A DNA stretch of 64,000 nucleotides from CBDBZL01 sp031399025 (lineage in GTDB: Bacteria; Pseudomonadota; Alphaproteobacteria; Sphingomonadales; Sphingomonadaceae), in assembly GCA_031399025.1 (NCBI GenBank), contig JANNOJ010000050.1, forward strand, positions 1 through 64,000, written 5' to 3'. Every line of letters begins with the position of its first letter. The first letter of the stretch is position 1. Positions 9,295 through 17,085 of the stretch are shown one piece after another. The notes beneath the pieces are model-generated. The model was not told the origin of the DNA. It did not search any database and was given only the letters and a program-made list of their open reading frames with translations. Made by a program: the position numbers and the translations under genes.

Positions 9295-9631
9295 TGGCCT
9301 TGAACGGCGGCGGGCGCCCCGGCTGCTCGCCGCCGATCTCGCGCCGCCGCTCAGCAGCCCATGCACTCCTTGGCCGCGACGGTCACCGCGGGCGGGCGTC
9401 GGAACAACCCACCCGGCACGGTTCCCGCACACCATCCGATCGGGCGAGTCGGTCCGCACGGCGGTGACCGGGTTCACGCAGTGCATCGGGGAGTTCTAGG
9501 CGGACGAGCACGGCACGCCGGCCGGGCTGGGGCCACGTGCTAGCCCGCCGCCATCGGGGAGGGGCGCCTGGACGCGACCCATTCTGTTCGAGAGGGCAGG
9601 CGTTCAGCTTCCCTGTCCTACCAGGGCCGCC
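9295..9631. other. intergenic, no gene recognised
   Basis: 337 bases between sodC and the next secreted protein. Several frames stay open for 60-100 codons, but their composition is that of high-GC shadows (Arg/Pro/Ala runs) and none resembles a known family. I see no clear terminator or tRNA. Confidence 0.5.
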
Positions 9632-9997
9632 ATGCGCCGCACCCTCCTGATCCTCGCCCTTCTCGCCAGCCCGTTCGGCGCATCCGCCGCAAACGCTCGG
9701 GAGCTCCCCGCCTTCACCTTGGAACAGCGCATGAAGCTGCGTTGTTCGGCCGCGTTCGCGCTGGTCGCCGCGCGCCAGGCCCAGGGCGATGCGGCGATGC
9801 GCGGATACCCCCGGCTGGCGACGAGCGGGCGCGAGTATTTCGTCCGCTCGGCCGCTGGGGTGATGGAAGAAACCGGGCTCGACCGGGTGGCGATCGACGC
9901 CGCCCTCACGCGCGAAGCGCAGGACCTGGTGGCAAGCGGCACGCTCGCCGAGATCATGCCCGCCTGTCTCCAGGCCCTGGCGGACTCCCGCCGGTAG
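9632..9997 (+). CDS. small secreted hypothetical protein
   Basis: 121 residues from ATG 9632. A clear Sec signal peptide (MRRTLLILALLASPFGASA, cleavage near ANA) is followed by a helical domain of about 100 residues with two cysteines (LRCSAAFAL and MPACLQAL), which could form a disulfide. The conserved-looking pattern TLEQRMKLRCSAAFALVA suggests a sphingomonad family of unknown function. It is probably periplasmic. Confidence 0.65.
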   Translation: MRRTLLILALLASPFGASAANARELPAFTLEQRMKLRCSAAFALVAARQAQGDAAMRGYPRLATSGREYFVRSAAGVMEETGLDRVAIDAALTREAQDLVASGTLAEIMPACLQALADSRR

Positions 9998-10071
9998 ATG
10001 CCGGCTCGCACACCCCCGGCCGCGCGCGCCGGTAGACGAGACAGGGCAAGTATTGCATGCGTGGCCCACCG

Positions 10072-10743
10072 ATGTGGCAGCTCTACCAATTCCCCCTGTG
10101 CCCGTTCAGCCGCAAGGTGCGACTGGCGCTGAGCGAAAAGGCGGTCACCTTCGACCTGGTGCGCGAAAACCCGTGGGCGGCGAGCGACGAATTCTACGCG
10201 CTCAACCCGGCCGGGCGCACGCCGGTGCTGCACGATGCCGAGCGCAGCCTTGCGCTCATCGACAGCCAGGCCATCTGCGAATATCTCGACGAGACGGTGG
10301 AGGCGGTGCCGCTGATCCTGGGCAATGCCGCCAGCCGGGCCGAAATCCGCCGGCTGACCGCGCTGTTCGACCAGGTGTTCTATTCCGATGTCACCGCGCC
10401 GCTGCTGAACGAGCGGATGAAGAAGCGGTTGGTCACGGGCGAGCCGCCCAGCGCCCAGGTCCTGCGCAGCGCCATGCGGCTGGCGCACGAGCACCTCGAC
10501 TACCTCGACTGGTTGGTGGACACGCGGCGCTGGTTGGCCGGCGCGCGCATGAGCCTGGCCGACTTCGCCGCCGCGGCGCAGATCTCGGTCGCCGACTATT
10601 TGGAGGGCGTGGACTTCACCGGTCACGAGGGCGCGCAGTCCTGGTACCGGGTCATGAAGAGCCGCCCCAGCTTCCGCCCGCTCCTGTCGCTGAAGATGGA
10701 AGGCATTCCCGCCCCCCGGCACTACGCCGACGTGAACAGCTGA
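10072..10743 (+). CDS. fzlA: glutathione S-transferase-like protein, FzlA type
   Basis: 223 residues from ATG 10072; an in-frame ATG at 10057 adds five residues. The N-terminal thioredoxin-like half has LYQFPLCPFSRKVRLAL and NPAGRTPVL, and the all-helical half has WLAGARMSLADFAAAA. The end SRPSFRPLL...PRHYADVNS resembles what I know of FzlA, the FtsZ-binding GST homologue described in Caulobacter that affects constriction and cell shape. If that is right, it acts at the division site rather than as a detoxifying enzyme. A generic GST remains possible. Confidence 0.7.
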   Translation: MWQLYQFPLCPFSRKVRLALSEKAVTFDLVRENPWAASDEFYALNPAGRTPVLHDAERSLALIDSQAICEYLDETVEAVPLILGNAASRAEIRRLTALFDQVFYSDVTAPLLNERMKKRLVTGEPPSAQVLRSAMRLAHEHLDYLDWLVDTRRWLAGARMSLADFAAAAQISVADYLEGVDFTGHEGAQSWYRVMKSRPSFRPLLSLKMEGIPAPRHYADVNS

Positions 10744-10780
10744 AAGCCGGGGCGCTCCCGAGCTTGGTCGTCATCCGCTC

Positions 10781-11272
10781 TCACAGCAGCCGGTACATGA
10801 TCACCGCGTCCACCAGGCCCAGCTTCAAGTGCCGGAACGCCAGCGGCAGGCGGCCCACTTCCACCATTCCGAGCCGGCCGTAGAGGCGGAGGGCCGCTTG
10901 GTTGGAGGCGACCACGAGGTTGTACTGCATGGCCAGATAGCCCCGGGCCCGCGCCCGGGCGAAGCTGTCGCGCGTCATGGCCGCGGCGATCCCCTGCCCG
11001 CGCCGATCGGGCCGCACCATATAGCCGGCATTGGCGACATGCGCGGCCGGGCCGGTCGAATTGGGCTTGAGGTAGTAGGTGCCCACGATTTCGCCCGCCG
11101 CCTCGGCGACGAACACGCTCTTGTCGGGCGCGAACCAGTAGGCGAACACCGCCTCGCGGGGCGCGTCGGGCGAGACCGGATAGCTCGCGCCCTCGCGCAC
11201 GACCGGCTCGAGGATCCGCCACAGCGCCGCGCGGTCGGCGTCCTGCGCCGCGCGGATGGTGAGGTCAGGCAC
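10781..11272 (-). CDS. GNAT family N-acetyltransferase
   Basis: 163 residues from GTG 11272, which overlaps the comM stop by 8 bases. The GNAT core is visible as NAGYMVRPDRRGQGIAAAM (acetyl-CoA binding R/QxxGxG/A) and NLVVASNQAALRLYGRLGM near the C-terminus. The sequence around YPVSPDAPREAVFAYWF resembles GNATs of the L-amino-acid/phosphinothricin type, but the substrate is unknown. Translationally coupled to comM. Confidence 0.85.
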   Translation of the reverse strand: MPDLTIRAAQDADRAALWRILEPVVREGASYPVSPDAPREAVFAYWFAPDKSVFVAEAAGEIVGTYYLKPNSTGPAAHVANAGYMVRPDRRGQGIAAAMTRDSFARARARGYLAMQYNLVVASNQAALRLYGRLGMVEVGRLPLAFRHLKLGLVDAVIMYRLL

Positions 11273-12761
11273 GCGCCGCCTGCCGGCGGTAGCTGAGCGC
11301 CTCGGCCACGTGCATCCGGCCCACCTGCTCGCTGCCGGCGAGATCGGCGATGGTCCGGGCGACGCGCAGCACGCGGGTGTAGCCGCGGGCCGAGAGCCGC
11401 ATCGCCTCGGCCGCCTGCAGCAGCAGCGCGCGGGCATCCTCCAGCGGCGTGGCGTGCTCGGCCAGCGCCTCGCCCTCGAGTTCGGCATTGGCGCGCACGC
11501 CCCGTGCCACCTGCCGCCGGCGCGCCGCCAACACCCGCGCGGCGACCTCGGCCGAACCTTCGGCAGCCGGGGGCAGGGCCAGGTCCGCCGCCTTCACCGG
11601 ATCGACCTCGACATGCAGGTCGATCCGATCGAGCAGCGGCCCGGAGACGCGCGCCTGGTAATCGGCCGCGCATTTGGGCGCGCGCGAGCAGGCCAGCGCC
11701 GGATCGCCGAGGTGGCCGCAACGGCACGGGTTCATCGCCGCCACCAGCTGCACGCGCGCCGGGTAGCTGACATGCGCATTGGCCCGCGCCACGTCGACGC
11801 GGCCGGTTTCGAGCGGCTGGCGCAGCGAATCGAGCACCGCGCGCTGGAACTCGGGCAGCTCGTCGAGGAACAGCACGCCCAGATGCGCCAGGCTCACCTC
11901 GCCGGGCTTGGCGCGCAGGCCGCCGCCGGTGAGCGCGGCCATGCTGGCGGAATGGTGCGGCGCACGGAACGGGCGCGCACGGCTGATCCGTCCGCCCTCC
12001 AGCATGCCCGCGACCGAGGCCACCATGCTCACTTCCAGTGCCTCGGCCGGGGCCAGCTCGGGCAGCACGCCGGGCAGGCAGGCCGCGAGCAGGCTCTTGC
12101 CCGCGCCCGGCGGGCCGATCATCAGCAGGTTGTGCCCGCCCGCGGCGGCGATCTCGAGTGCGCGCTTGGCGGTCTCCTGGCCCCTGACCTGCTTGAGATC
12201 GGGCCCGAACGCCGGCGCCGCCACCTCGCCCGGCGGCGGCTCGGGCAAATCCTGCGTGCCCTTCAAATGGGCCAGCAGGCTCGCCAGGGTCGGCGCGGCG
12301 AGCACCGCGACGCCGCTCGCCCATTTGGCCTCGGCGCCTTGCGCCGCGGGGCAGATCAGGCCCTTTTCCACCTCGCTGGCGTGCATGGCGGCGAGCAGCA
12401 CGCCGGGCGAGGCGACGATCCGGCCATCCAGGGAAAGTTCACCGACCGCGACGAAATCGGCCAGCTGTTCGGCGTCGGTCACCCCCATCGCCCCCAGCAG
12501 CGCCAGGGCGATCGGCAGGTCGTAATGCGAGCCTTCCTTGGGCAGGTCGGCGGGGGAGAGGTTGATGGTGATGCGCTTGGGCGGCAGCGACAGGCCCATC
12601 GCTGCGAGCGCCGACTGGACCCGCTCGCGGCTTTCGCCCACCGCCTTGTCGGGCAGGCCGACGATGGCGAAGCGCGGCATGCCGGCCGCCACCTGGCACT
12701 GCACCTCCACCGGGCGCGGCTCGAGGCCCAGATAGGCGACCGTCGATACGAGTGCGATCAA
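11265..12761 (-). CDS. comM: ComM/YifB-family Mg-chelatase-like AAA+ ATPase
   Basis: 498 residues if TTG 12761 is used, which matches the usual family N-terminus (xALVSTVAYLGLE). ATG at 12809 adds 16 residues. An N-terminal Lon-protease-like fold (GLPDKAVGESRERVQSAL) is followed by a Mg-chelatase AAA+ domain with Walker A GPPGAGKS, Walker B VLFLDELPE and the zinc-like CRCGHLGDPALACSRAPKC. ComM is a hexameric helicase that promotes branch migration during natural transformation. The gene is complete. Confidence 0.9.
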   Translation of the reverse strand: MIALVSTVAYLGLEPRPVEVQCQVAAGMPRFAIVGLPDKAVGESRERVQSALAAMGLSLPPKRITINLSPADLPKEGSHYDLPIALALLGAMGVTDAEQLADFVAVGELSLDGRIVASPGVLLAAMHASEVEKGLICPAAQGAEAKWASGVAVLAAPTLASLLAHLKGTQDLPEPPPGEVAAPAFGPDLKQVRGQETAKRALEIAAAGGHNLLMIGPPGAGKSLLAACLPGVLPELAPAEALEVSMVASVAGMLEGGRISRARPFRAPHHSASMAALTGGGLRAKPGEVSLAHLGVLFLDELPEFQRAVLDSLRQPLETGRVDVARANAHVSYPARVQLVAAMNPCRCGHLGDPALACSRAPKCAADYQARVSGPLLDRIDLHVEVDPVKAADLALPPAAEGSAEVAARVLAARRRQVARGVRANAELEGEALAEHATPLEDARALLLQAAEAMRLSARGYTRVLRVARTIADLAGSEQVGRMHVAEALSYRRQAARA

Positions 12762-12892
12762 GGCGGATCCCCCGAGACTGCTCGGCGTGATAGCGGCGCG
12801 TGGGGCCATGTCGAGGGGCCGGCATGGCCGAGACGTTACGCCTCCAGGCAAATCGTGCTATTCTCCCTGCCGGCGCTGGGGGGAGACGAGCC

Positions 12893-13381
12893 ATGATCAC
12901 CGGACTGGACGAGCTGAAATCCGCCGCCTCGCGCGGGGCGCCGCTGTCGGAGGTCGAGAAGATCGCCGAAGGGGAGATGCATTGGTTCGCCGGGCACCCG
13001 CTGCCCTCCGCACCCGGCACCATTGCGCTGGCGCAACGCGACTCGCTCAAGCTGGTGTTCCGCGAGGAAGATCTGATCGAGGTGCACAAGTGGGAGGAAC
13101 GCTTTCTGGTGCGCTTGCGCGCCGGGGCGGACATGCTGGTGAGCCTTGAGCGGGTGATGCCGGCGGGGCCGAGCGGCTGCTGCGACGGCGGCGCGGCGGA
13201 CCACAAGGATCGGCCGGCTGCGGCACGGTCGCGCATCGGGGTCCACGATGCACCGCGCGACTGGGACGTGTGGATCAGCTCCTTCGGCACCAGCTGTACC
13301 TGGCGGATCGAATGCTTCAACGTGAACGTGCCGCTGTTGGGGCCGCTGCGCATTTGCGTACCCACGATGGTGTGGTGCTGA
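12893..13381 (+). CDS. hypothetical cytoplasmic protein
   Basis: 162 residues from ATG 12893, with GGGGGAGA 8 bases upstream. I do not recognise the family. The N-terminal 75 residues look like a normal globular fold (LSEVEKIAEGEMHW, DSLKLVFREEDLIEVHKWEERFLVRL). The second half has seven cysteines (CCDGG, TSCTW, IECFNV, RICVP and a terminal WC). There is no signal peptide or membrane segment. It stands alone between comM (divergent) and rpmH. Confidence 0.6.
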   Translation: MITGLDELKSAASRGAPLSEVEKIAEGEMHWFAGHPLPSAPGTIALAQRDSLKLVFREEDLIEVHKWEERFLVRLRAGADMLVSLERVMPAGPSGCCDGGAADHKDRPAAARSRIGVHDAPRDWDVWISSFGTSCTWRIECFNVNVPLLGPLRICVPTMVWC

Positions 13382-13513
13382 CAGGCGCCGGCGGCACGCG
13401 TGCGGCGCCCGCGCATGGGCACGTTGACTTGGCGGCTGCCTTTGCCTATGCCCTCGCCAATGCATGGCCGCCCGAGCTGGCGGCCCTTTTCGTTTGAGTT
13501 CGAGGACGACCCC

Positions 13514-13648
13514 ATGAAGCGCACCTTCCAGCCGAGCAATCTCGTGCGCGCCCGGCGGCATGGTTTCTTCGCCCGCAAGGCGACGCCGGGCGGCCGCAAG
13601 GTGCTGCGCGCGCGGCGCCGGCGTGGCCGCAAAATCCTCTGCGCTTGA
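13514..13648 (+). CDS. rpmH: 50S ribosomal protein L34
   Basis: 44 residues, MKRTFQPSNLVRARRHGF..., the invariant L34 start, ending in a run of Arg. The usual C-terminal LSA appears as ILCA. It heads the rpmH-rnpA-yidD-yidC-engB block found near the replication origin in many bacteria. Confidence 0.97.
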   Translation: MKRTFQPSNLVRARRHGFFARKATPGGRKVLRARRRRGRKILCA

Positions 13649-13697
13649 GATAGACGCGGCGGTATCCGGCGCGCCTGCGACCCCAAGCCCGCCGGCA

Positions 13698-14099
13698 GTG
13701 CTCACGCGGCGGACCGATTTCCTCGCCGCCAATCACGGTATCCGCCTCGCGCGGCCGGGTTTCGTGCTGCTCGCCCGGGCCAATGGCGGGCTGGGCACGC
13801 GCTACGGCATCACCGTCACCAAGAAGATCGGCAATGCGGTGGTGCGCAACCGCATGAAGCGTCGTTTTCGCGAGCTCCTGCGCGCCGCGCTGCCGGGCGA
13901 GGGGCTGGCCGACCACGACCATGTGCTGATCGGCCGCGCTGGCGGGATCGAGCGCGACTTCGCTCTGCTGCGCGCCGAGCTGGCCGAGGCGCTGCGCTGC
14001 GCCGCGGGCGGCCAGGGCGATCGTCCACGCAAACCCCGGGAACGGCGCGGCCGGGGCGGGGTCGGCAGCCAGGCAAACGCCACCAGGGCCGCGCGATGA
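13698..14099 (+). CDS. rnpA: ribonuclease P protein component
   Basis: 133 residues from GTG 13698, the only in-frame start after rpmH. It binds the RNase P RNA and helps process tRNA 5' ends. The RNR motif region VVRNRMKRRFRELLR, the preceding GITVTKKIGNAV and the N-terminal TRRTDFLAAN are family hallmarks. The C-terminal 30 residues are an Arg/Gly-rich tail. The stop overlaps the yidD start as ATGA. Confidence 0.93.
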   Translation: MLTRRTDFLAANHGIRLARPGFVLLARANGGLGTRYGITVTKKIGNAVVRNRMKRRFRELLRAALPGEGLADHDHVLIGRAGGIERDFALLRAELAEALRCAAGGQGDRPRKPRERRGRGGVGSQANATRAAR

Positions 14100-14305
14100 A
14101 ACGCGCGCTCATCCTCGTTGCCCGCCTCTGGCAGCTGGGGCCTTCGCGCCTGCTGCCGCCCAGCTGCCGCTACCAGCCCTCGTGCAGCCAATACGCCATC
14201 GGCGCGCTGGAGAAGCATGGCGCAATCAAGGGTGGATGGATCGCCGCCAAGCGGCTAATGCGCTGCCACCCCTGGGGGGGTCACGGCCATGACCCGGTGC
14301 CCTGA
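14096..14305 (+). CDS. yidD: membrane protein insertion efficiency factor YidD
   Basis: 69 residues. The conserved SCRYQPSCSQYAIGALEKHG with three cysteines and the C-terminal RCHPWGGHGHDPVP are diagnostic. It is a small peripheral inner-membrane protein that assists YidC-dependent insertion. Coupled to rnpA by an ATGA overlap and followed by yidC. Confidence 0.96.
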   Translation: MKRALILVARLWQLGPSRLLPPSCRYQPSCSQYAIGALEKHGAIKGGWIAAKRLMRCHPWGGHGHDPVP

Positions 14306-14359
14306 AGCCGGATAGGCGACCGGCGCCAGCTGACGACCATCGCACGGAATACACGCATT

Positions 14360-16141
14360 TTGGACAATTCGCGCAACCTCATCCTGGCCGTCGTGCTGTG
14401 CGCGGTGCTGCTGTTCGGCTGGGACCTGGCGGTCAGCCGGCTCTATCCGCAGCCCGCCGAGGTCGTGCAGGCCGAGCGGGCCGATCCAACCTCGCCCGGC
14501 GCTGCCACCCGGAGCCGCGATGGCGGGCTGACCGATCCGCTCGCCATCGCCGAGGAGGCGCGCGATCTGCAAACCGTGCTGCGCATGCCCGGGCGGGTGC
14601 CGATCGATGCCCCCGAAGTCGCCGGCTCGCTCGATGCGACGGGCGCGCGGGTCGACGACATCGTCCTCAAGGCCCACCGCCAGACCGAGGAGCGCGACAG
14701 CGGCCCGGTCCGCCTGTTCTCGCCTGCGGGCACGCCGGCGCAGCAATTCGCCCAGTTCGGCTGGATCGGCGAGGGCGTGGCCACGCCCGATGCGAACACC
14801 AGCTGGCAGGTTTCGGGCGAGCGGCTGACGCAGGAGACGCCGGTGGTCTTCACCTGGAGCAACGGCCAGGGCCAGTTCTTCCGCCTGACCTTCTCGATCG
14901 ACCAGTTCTACATGCTCAGCGTCGAGCAGACGGTCGCCAGTCGCGGCGCTGGTTCGGTGGCGCTGCAGCCCTATGCCTTCGTCAACCGCACCAGCCGCGA
15001 TGCCGCCCTGGATACCTGGAACGTGCATTCGGGGCCGATCGGCGATTTCGCGGGCGCGGTGAACTTCGACTGGGATTACGACGATGTGGCCGAAGAGGGC
15101 GCGGTCAGCCCCGGCGGAGCGACGCGCTGGGTCGGTTTTACCGACATCTACTGGCTGTCCGCGCTGGTGCCGCAGGATGGCGCCACGGCCGAGGGGGTCT
15201 GGCGATCGCTCGGCAACGAGCTGTACCGCGCCGATCTCATCTACGATCCGGTCACCGTGCAGCCGGGCCGCCAGGTCACCCGCACCACCCGGCTGTTCGT
15301 CGGCGCCAAGGAGAGCAGCGTCCTCGACCACTACGAGGACGCCGGCATCGAGAACTTCGGCCTCGCGATCGACTGGGGCTGGTTCCGCTGGTTCATGAAG
15401 CCGATCTTCTGGCTGCTGCTCACGCTGTTCGAGGCGGTCGGCAATTTCGGCGTCGCCATCATCCTGCTCACGGTGATCATCCGCGCCCTGATGTTCCCGA
15501 TCGCCCAGAAGCAGTTCGCCTCGATGGCGCAATTGCGCGTCGTCCAGCCCAAGATGAAGGCGATCCAGGACCGGCACAAGGACGACAAGGTCAAGCTGCA
15601 GGAGGAGATGGCCAGGCTCTACCGCGAGGAGAAGGTCAATCCGCTCGCCGGCTGCCTGCCGATCTTCCTGCAGATCCCGATCTTCTTCGCGCTCTACAAG
15701 ACGCTGATCATCGCCATCGAGATGCGCCACCAGCCGTTCGTGCTGTGGATCAGGGACTTGTCGGCGCAGGACCCGGCGATGATCCTCAACCTGTTCGGGC
15801 TCCTGGCCTTCACCCCGCCCAGCTTCCTGTCGGTCGGCGTGCTGGCGGTGCTGCTGGGCATCACTATGTGGCTGCAGTTCAAGCTCAATCCCACGGCGAT
15901 GGATCCGATGCAGCAGCAGATCTTCATGATCATGCCCTGGGTGCTGATGTTCGTGATGGCGCCGTTTGCCGCCGGGCTGCTGCTATACTGGATCACCTCC
16001 AACATCCTGACGCTGGCGCAGCAGAAGTACCTCTATTCCAAGCACCCGCAATTGCGGGCGATGGCGGATCAGGAGGCAGCGGAGAAGGCGCGGGCGGCAG
16101 AACGCGAAAAGGCAGCCGAACAGGCGGGCGGACCGGGATGA
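14360..16141 (+). CDS. yidC: membrane protein insertase YidC
   Basis: 593 residues from TTG 14360. An N-terminal membrane anchor (about residues 6-24) is followed by a large periplasmic beta-sandwich domain (about 50-330). The conserved insertase core follows, with segments near LLTLFEAVGNFGVAIILLT, NPLAGCLPIFLQIPIFFALYKTL, LSVGVLAVLLGITMWLQFKLNP and the final GLLLYWITSNILTLAQQKYL. The C-terminal tail is Ala/Glu-rich. It inserts and folds inner-membrane proteins alone or with SecYEG. Complete and of normal length. Confidence 0.97.
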   Translation: MDNSRNLILAVVLCAVLLFGWDLAVSRLYPQPAEVVQAERADPTSPGAATRSRDGGLTDPLAIAEEARDLQTVLRMPGRVPIDAPEVAGSLDATGARVDDIVLKAHRQTEERDSGPVRLFSPAGTPAQQFAQFGWIGEGVATPDANTSWQVSGERLTQETPVVFTWSNGQGQFFRLTFSIDQFYMLSVEQTVASRGAGSVALQPYAFVNRTSRDAALDTWNVHSGPIGDFAGAVNFDWDYDDVAEEGAVSPGGATRWVGFTDIYWLSALVPQDGATAEGVWRSLGNELYRADLIYDPVTVQPGRQVTRTTRLFVGAKESSVLDHYEDAGIENFGLAIDWGWFRWFMKPIFWLLLTLFEAVGNFGVAIILLTVIIRALMFPIAQKQFASMAQLRVVQPKMKAIQDRHKDDKVKLQEEMARLYREEKVNPLAGCLPIFLQIPIFFALYKTLIIAIEMRHQPFVLWIRDLSAQDPAMILNLFGLLAFTPPSFLSVGVLAVLLGITMWLQFKLNPTAMDPMQQQIFMIMPWVLMFVMAPFAAGLLLYWITSNILTLAQQKYLYSKHPQLRAMADQEAAEKARAAEREKAAEQAGGPG

Positions 16142-16243
16142 ACCCTCGCTCACAGATTCGGCGCGGCTCATCCCGGACGCGAATCGTTCGTCGAACCGCC
16201 AAGGTCGGCTCGCTTTGGCCGCGTCGCCCGATGTTCGCGGTCG

Positions 16244-16882
16244 ATGGTTGAAGGCCAGGAGCGCCTCGAGGAGGCGCGGCGGCTGTTCTCGGGGCGGGTC
16301 GAATTCCTGCTTTCGGCGCCCGGGCTCGACTTCCTGCCGCCGCCGGACTTTCCCGAGGTGGCGGTGTGGGGCCGCTCCAACGTGGGCAAGAGTTCGCTCG
16401 TCAATGCGGTGACCGGCCGCCGCGCGATCGCGCGCGCTTCGGTGACGCCGGGCCGGACGCAGGCGCTCAACTTCTTCGAGATCGGCCAGCCGACGCGCTT
16501 TCGCCTGGTCGACATGCCCGGTTACGGCTTCGCCAAGGCGCCGGTCAAGGTGGTGGCGCGCTGGCGCCACCTGGTGCGCGGCTTCCTGCGCGGGCGAATC
16601 GTGCTCAGGCGCACCCTGTTGCTGGTCGACAGCCGGCATGGGCTGAAGGCGGTCGATCGCGAGATGATGGCCATGCTCGACGAGGCGGCAGTCGGCTACC
16701 GGCTGGTCTTGACCAAGGCCGACAAGGTTAACGCCGAATCGCTCGCTAGCTGCTCGGCGGCGATAGCAGGGGAGGCGCGCAGGCACTCGGCGGCGTACCC
16801 CCAGGTCCACGTGACCAGTGCGGAGAAGGGGATGGGTATCGCCGAACTGCGGGCGGCGGTGCTGACCGATGTGGCGGAGTAG
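16244..16882 (+). CDS. engB: ribosome biogenesis GTPase YihA/YsxC/EngB
   Basis: 212 residues from ATG 16244. G1 GRSNVGKSS is at residues 43-51, with G2 around TPGRTQALNFF, G3 DMPGYGFA, G4 TKADKV and G5 TSAEKG. An essential TRAFAC GTPase in assembly of the large ribosomal subunit. It closes the rpmH-to-engB block; the 102-base gap after yidC holds no other gene. A strong hairpin terminator lies 60 bases after the stop. Confidence 0.95.
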   Translation: MVEGQERLEEARRLFSGRVEFLLSAPGLDFLPPPDFPEVAVWGRSNVGKSSLVNAVTGRRAIARASVTPGRTQALNFFEIGQPTRFRLVDMPGYGFAKAPVKVVARWRHLVRGFLRGRIVLRRTLLLVDSRHGLKAVDREMMAMLDEAAVGYRLVLTKADKVNAESLASCSAAIAGEARRHSAAYPQVHVTSAEKGMGIAELRAAVLTDVAE

Positions 16883-16941
16883 GGCGCGGCTAGCGGGTAG
16901 GTTCATTCGGCAGCGCGCGAGGGCAGGAGACCACGACGAAA

Positions 16942-16964
16942 AAGGGCGCCCATTGGGCGCCCTT
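16942..16964. terminator. bidirectional intrinsic terminator, strongest on minus strand
   Basis: An 11-base perfect stem (AAGGGCGCCCA / TGGGCGCCCTT) with a minimal loop. Reading on the minus strand it is followed by CTTTTTCG, a classic terminator tail for the small unit at 16987-17053. On the plus strand the tail is poor, but the stem could still stop engB transcription. Confidence 0.85.
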
Positions 16965-16986
16965 CGAAACTGTCGCAAACGCGAAA

Positions 16987-17025
16987 TTAACCGGCGCGGC
17001 GGGGGGGGAAAAGATAATCCCACAT
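16987..17025 (-). CDS. candidate 12-residue peptide ORF (orphan leader or micropeptide)
   Basis: ATG 17025 is preceded by a perfect AGGAGG with 8-base spacing and opens 12 codons ending in TAA. The peptide is rich in aromatic residues at its start (MWDYLFPP, then RRAG). Eight consecutive C bases encode part of it, which is prone to slippage. A strong terminator follows 23 bases after the stop, so the expected transcript is only about 100-130 bases and reaches no downstream gene on its strand. This differs from a normal attenuator leader. I recognise no family. It could also be part of the 3' region of the EAL gene. Confidence 0.4.
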   Translation of the reverse strand: MWDYLFPPRRAG

Positions 17026-17029
17026 GATC

Positions 17030-17053
17030 AAGGCCTCCTGTTGCTGAGGCCTT
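17030..17053 (-). promoter_or_regulatory. hairpin containing the ribosome binding site of the 12-residue ORF
   Basis: On the minus strand AAGGCCTC pairs perfectly with GAGGCCTT across an 8-base loop. The AGGAGG site sits in the loop edge and the 3' arm, so folding would hide it. This is a plausible translational switch; no ligand or known riboswitch class is suggested by the sequence. Confidence 0.5.
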
Positions 17054-17085
17054 ATCCCTGCGTTAACCAATGTTATTTGTAAAGC

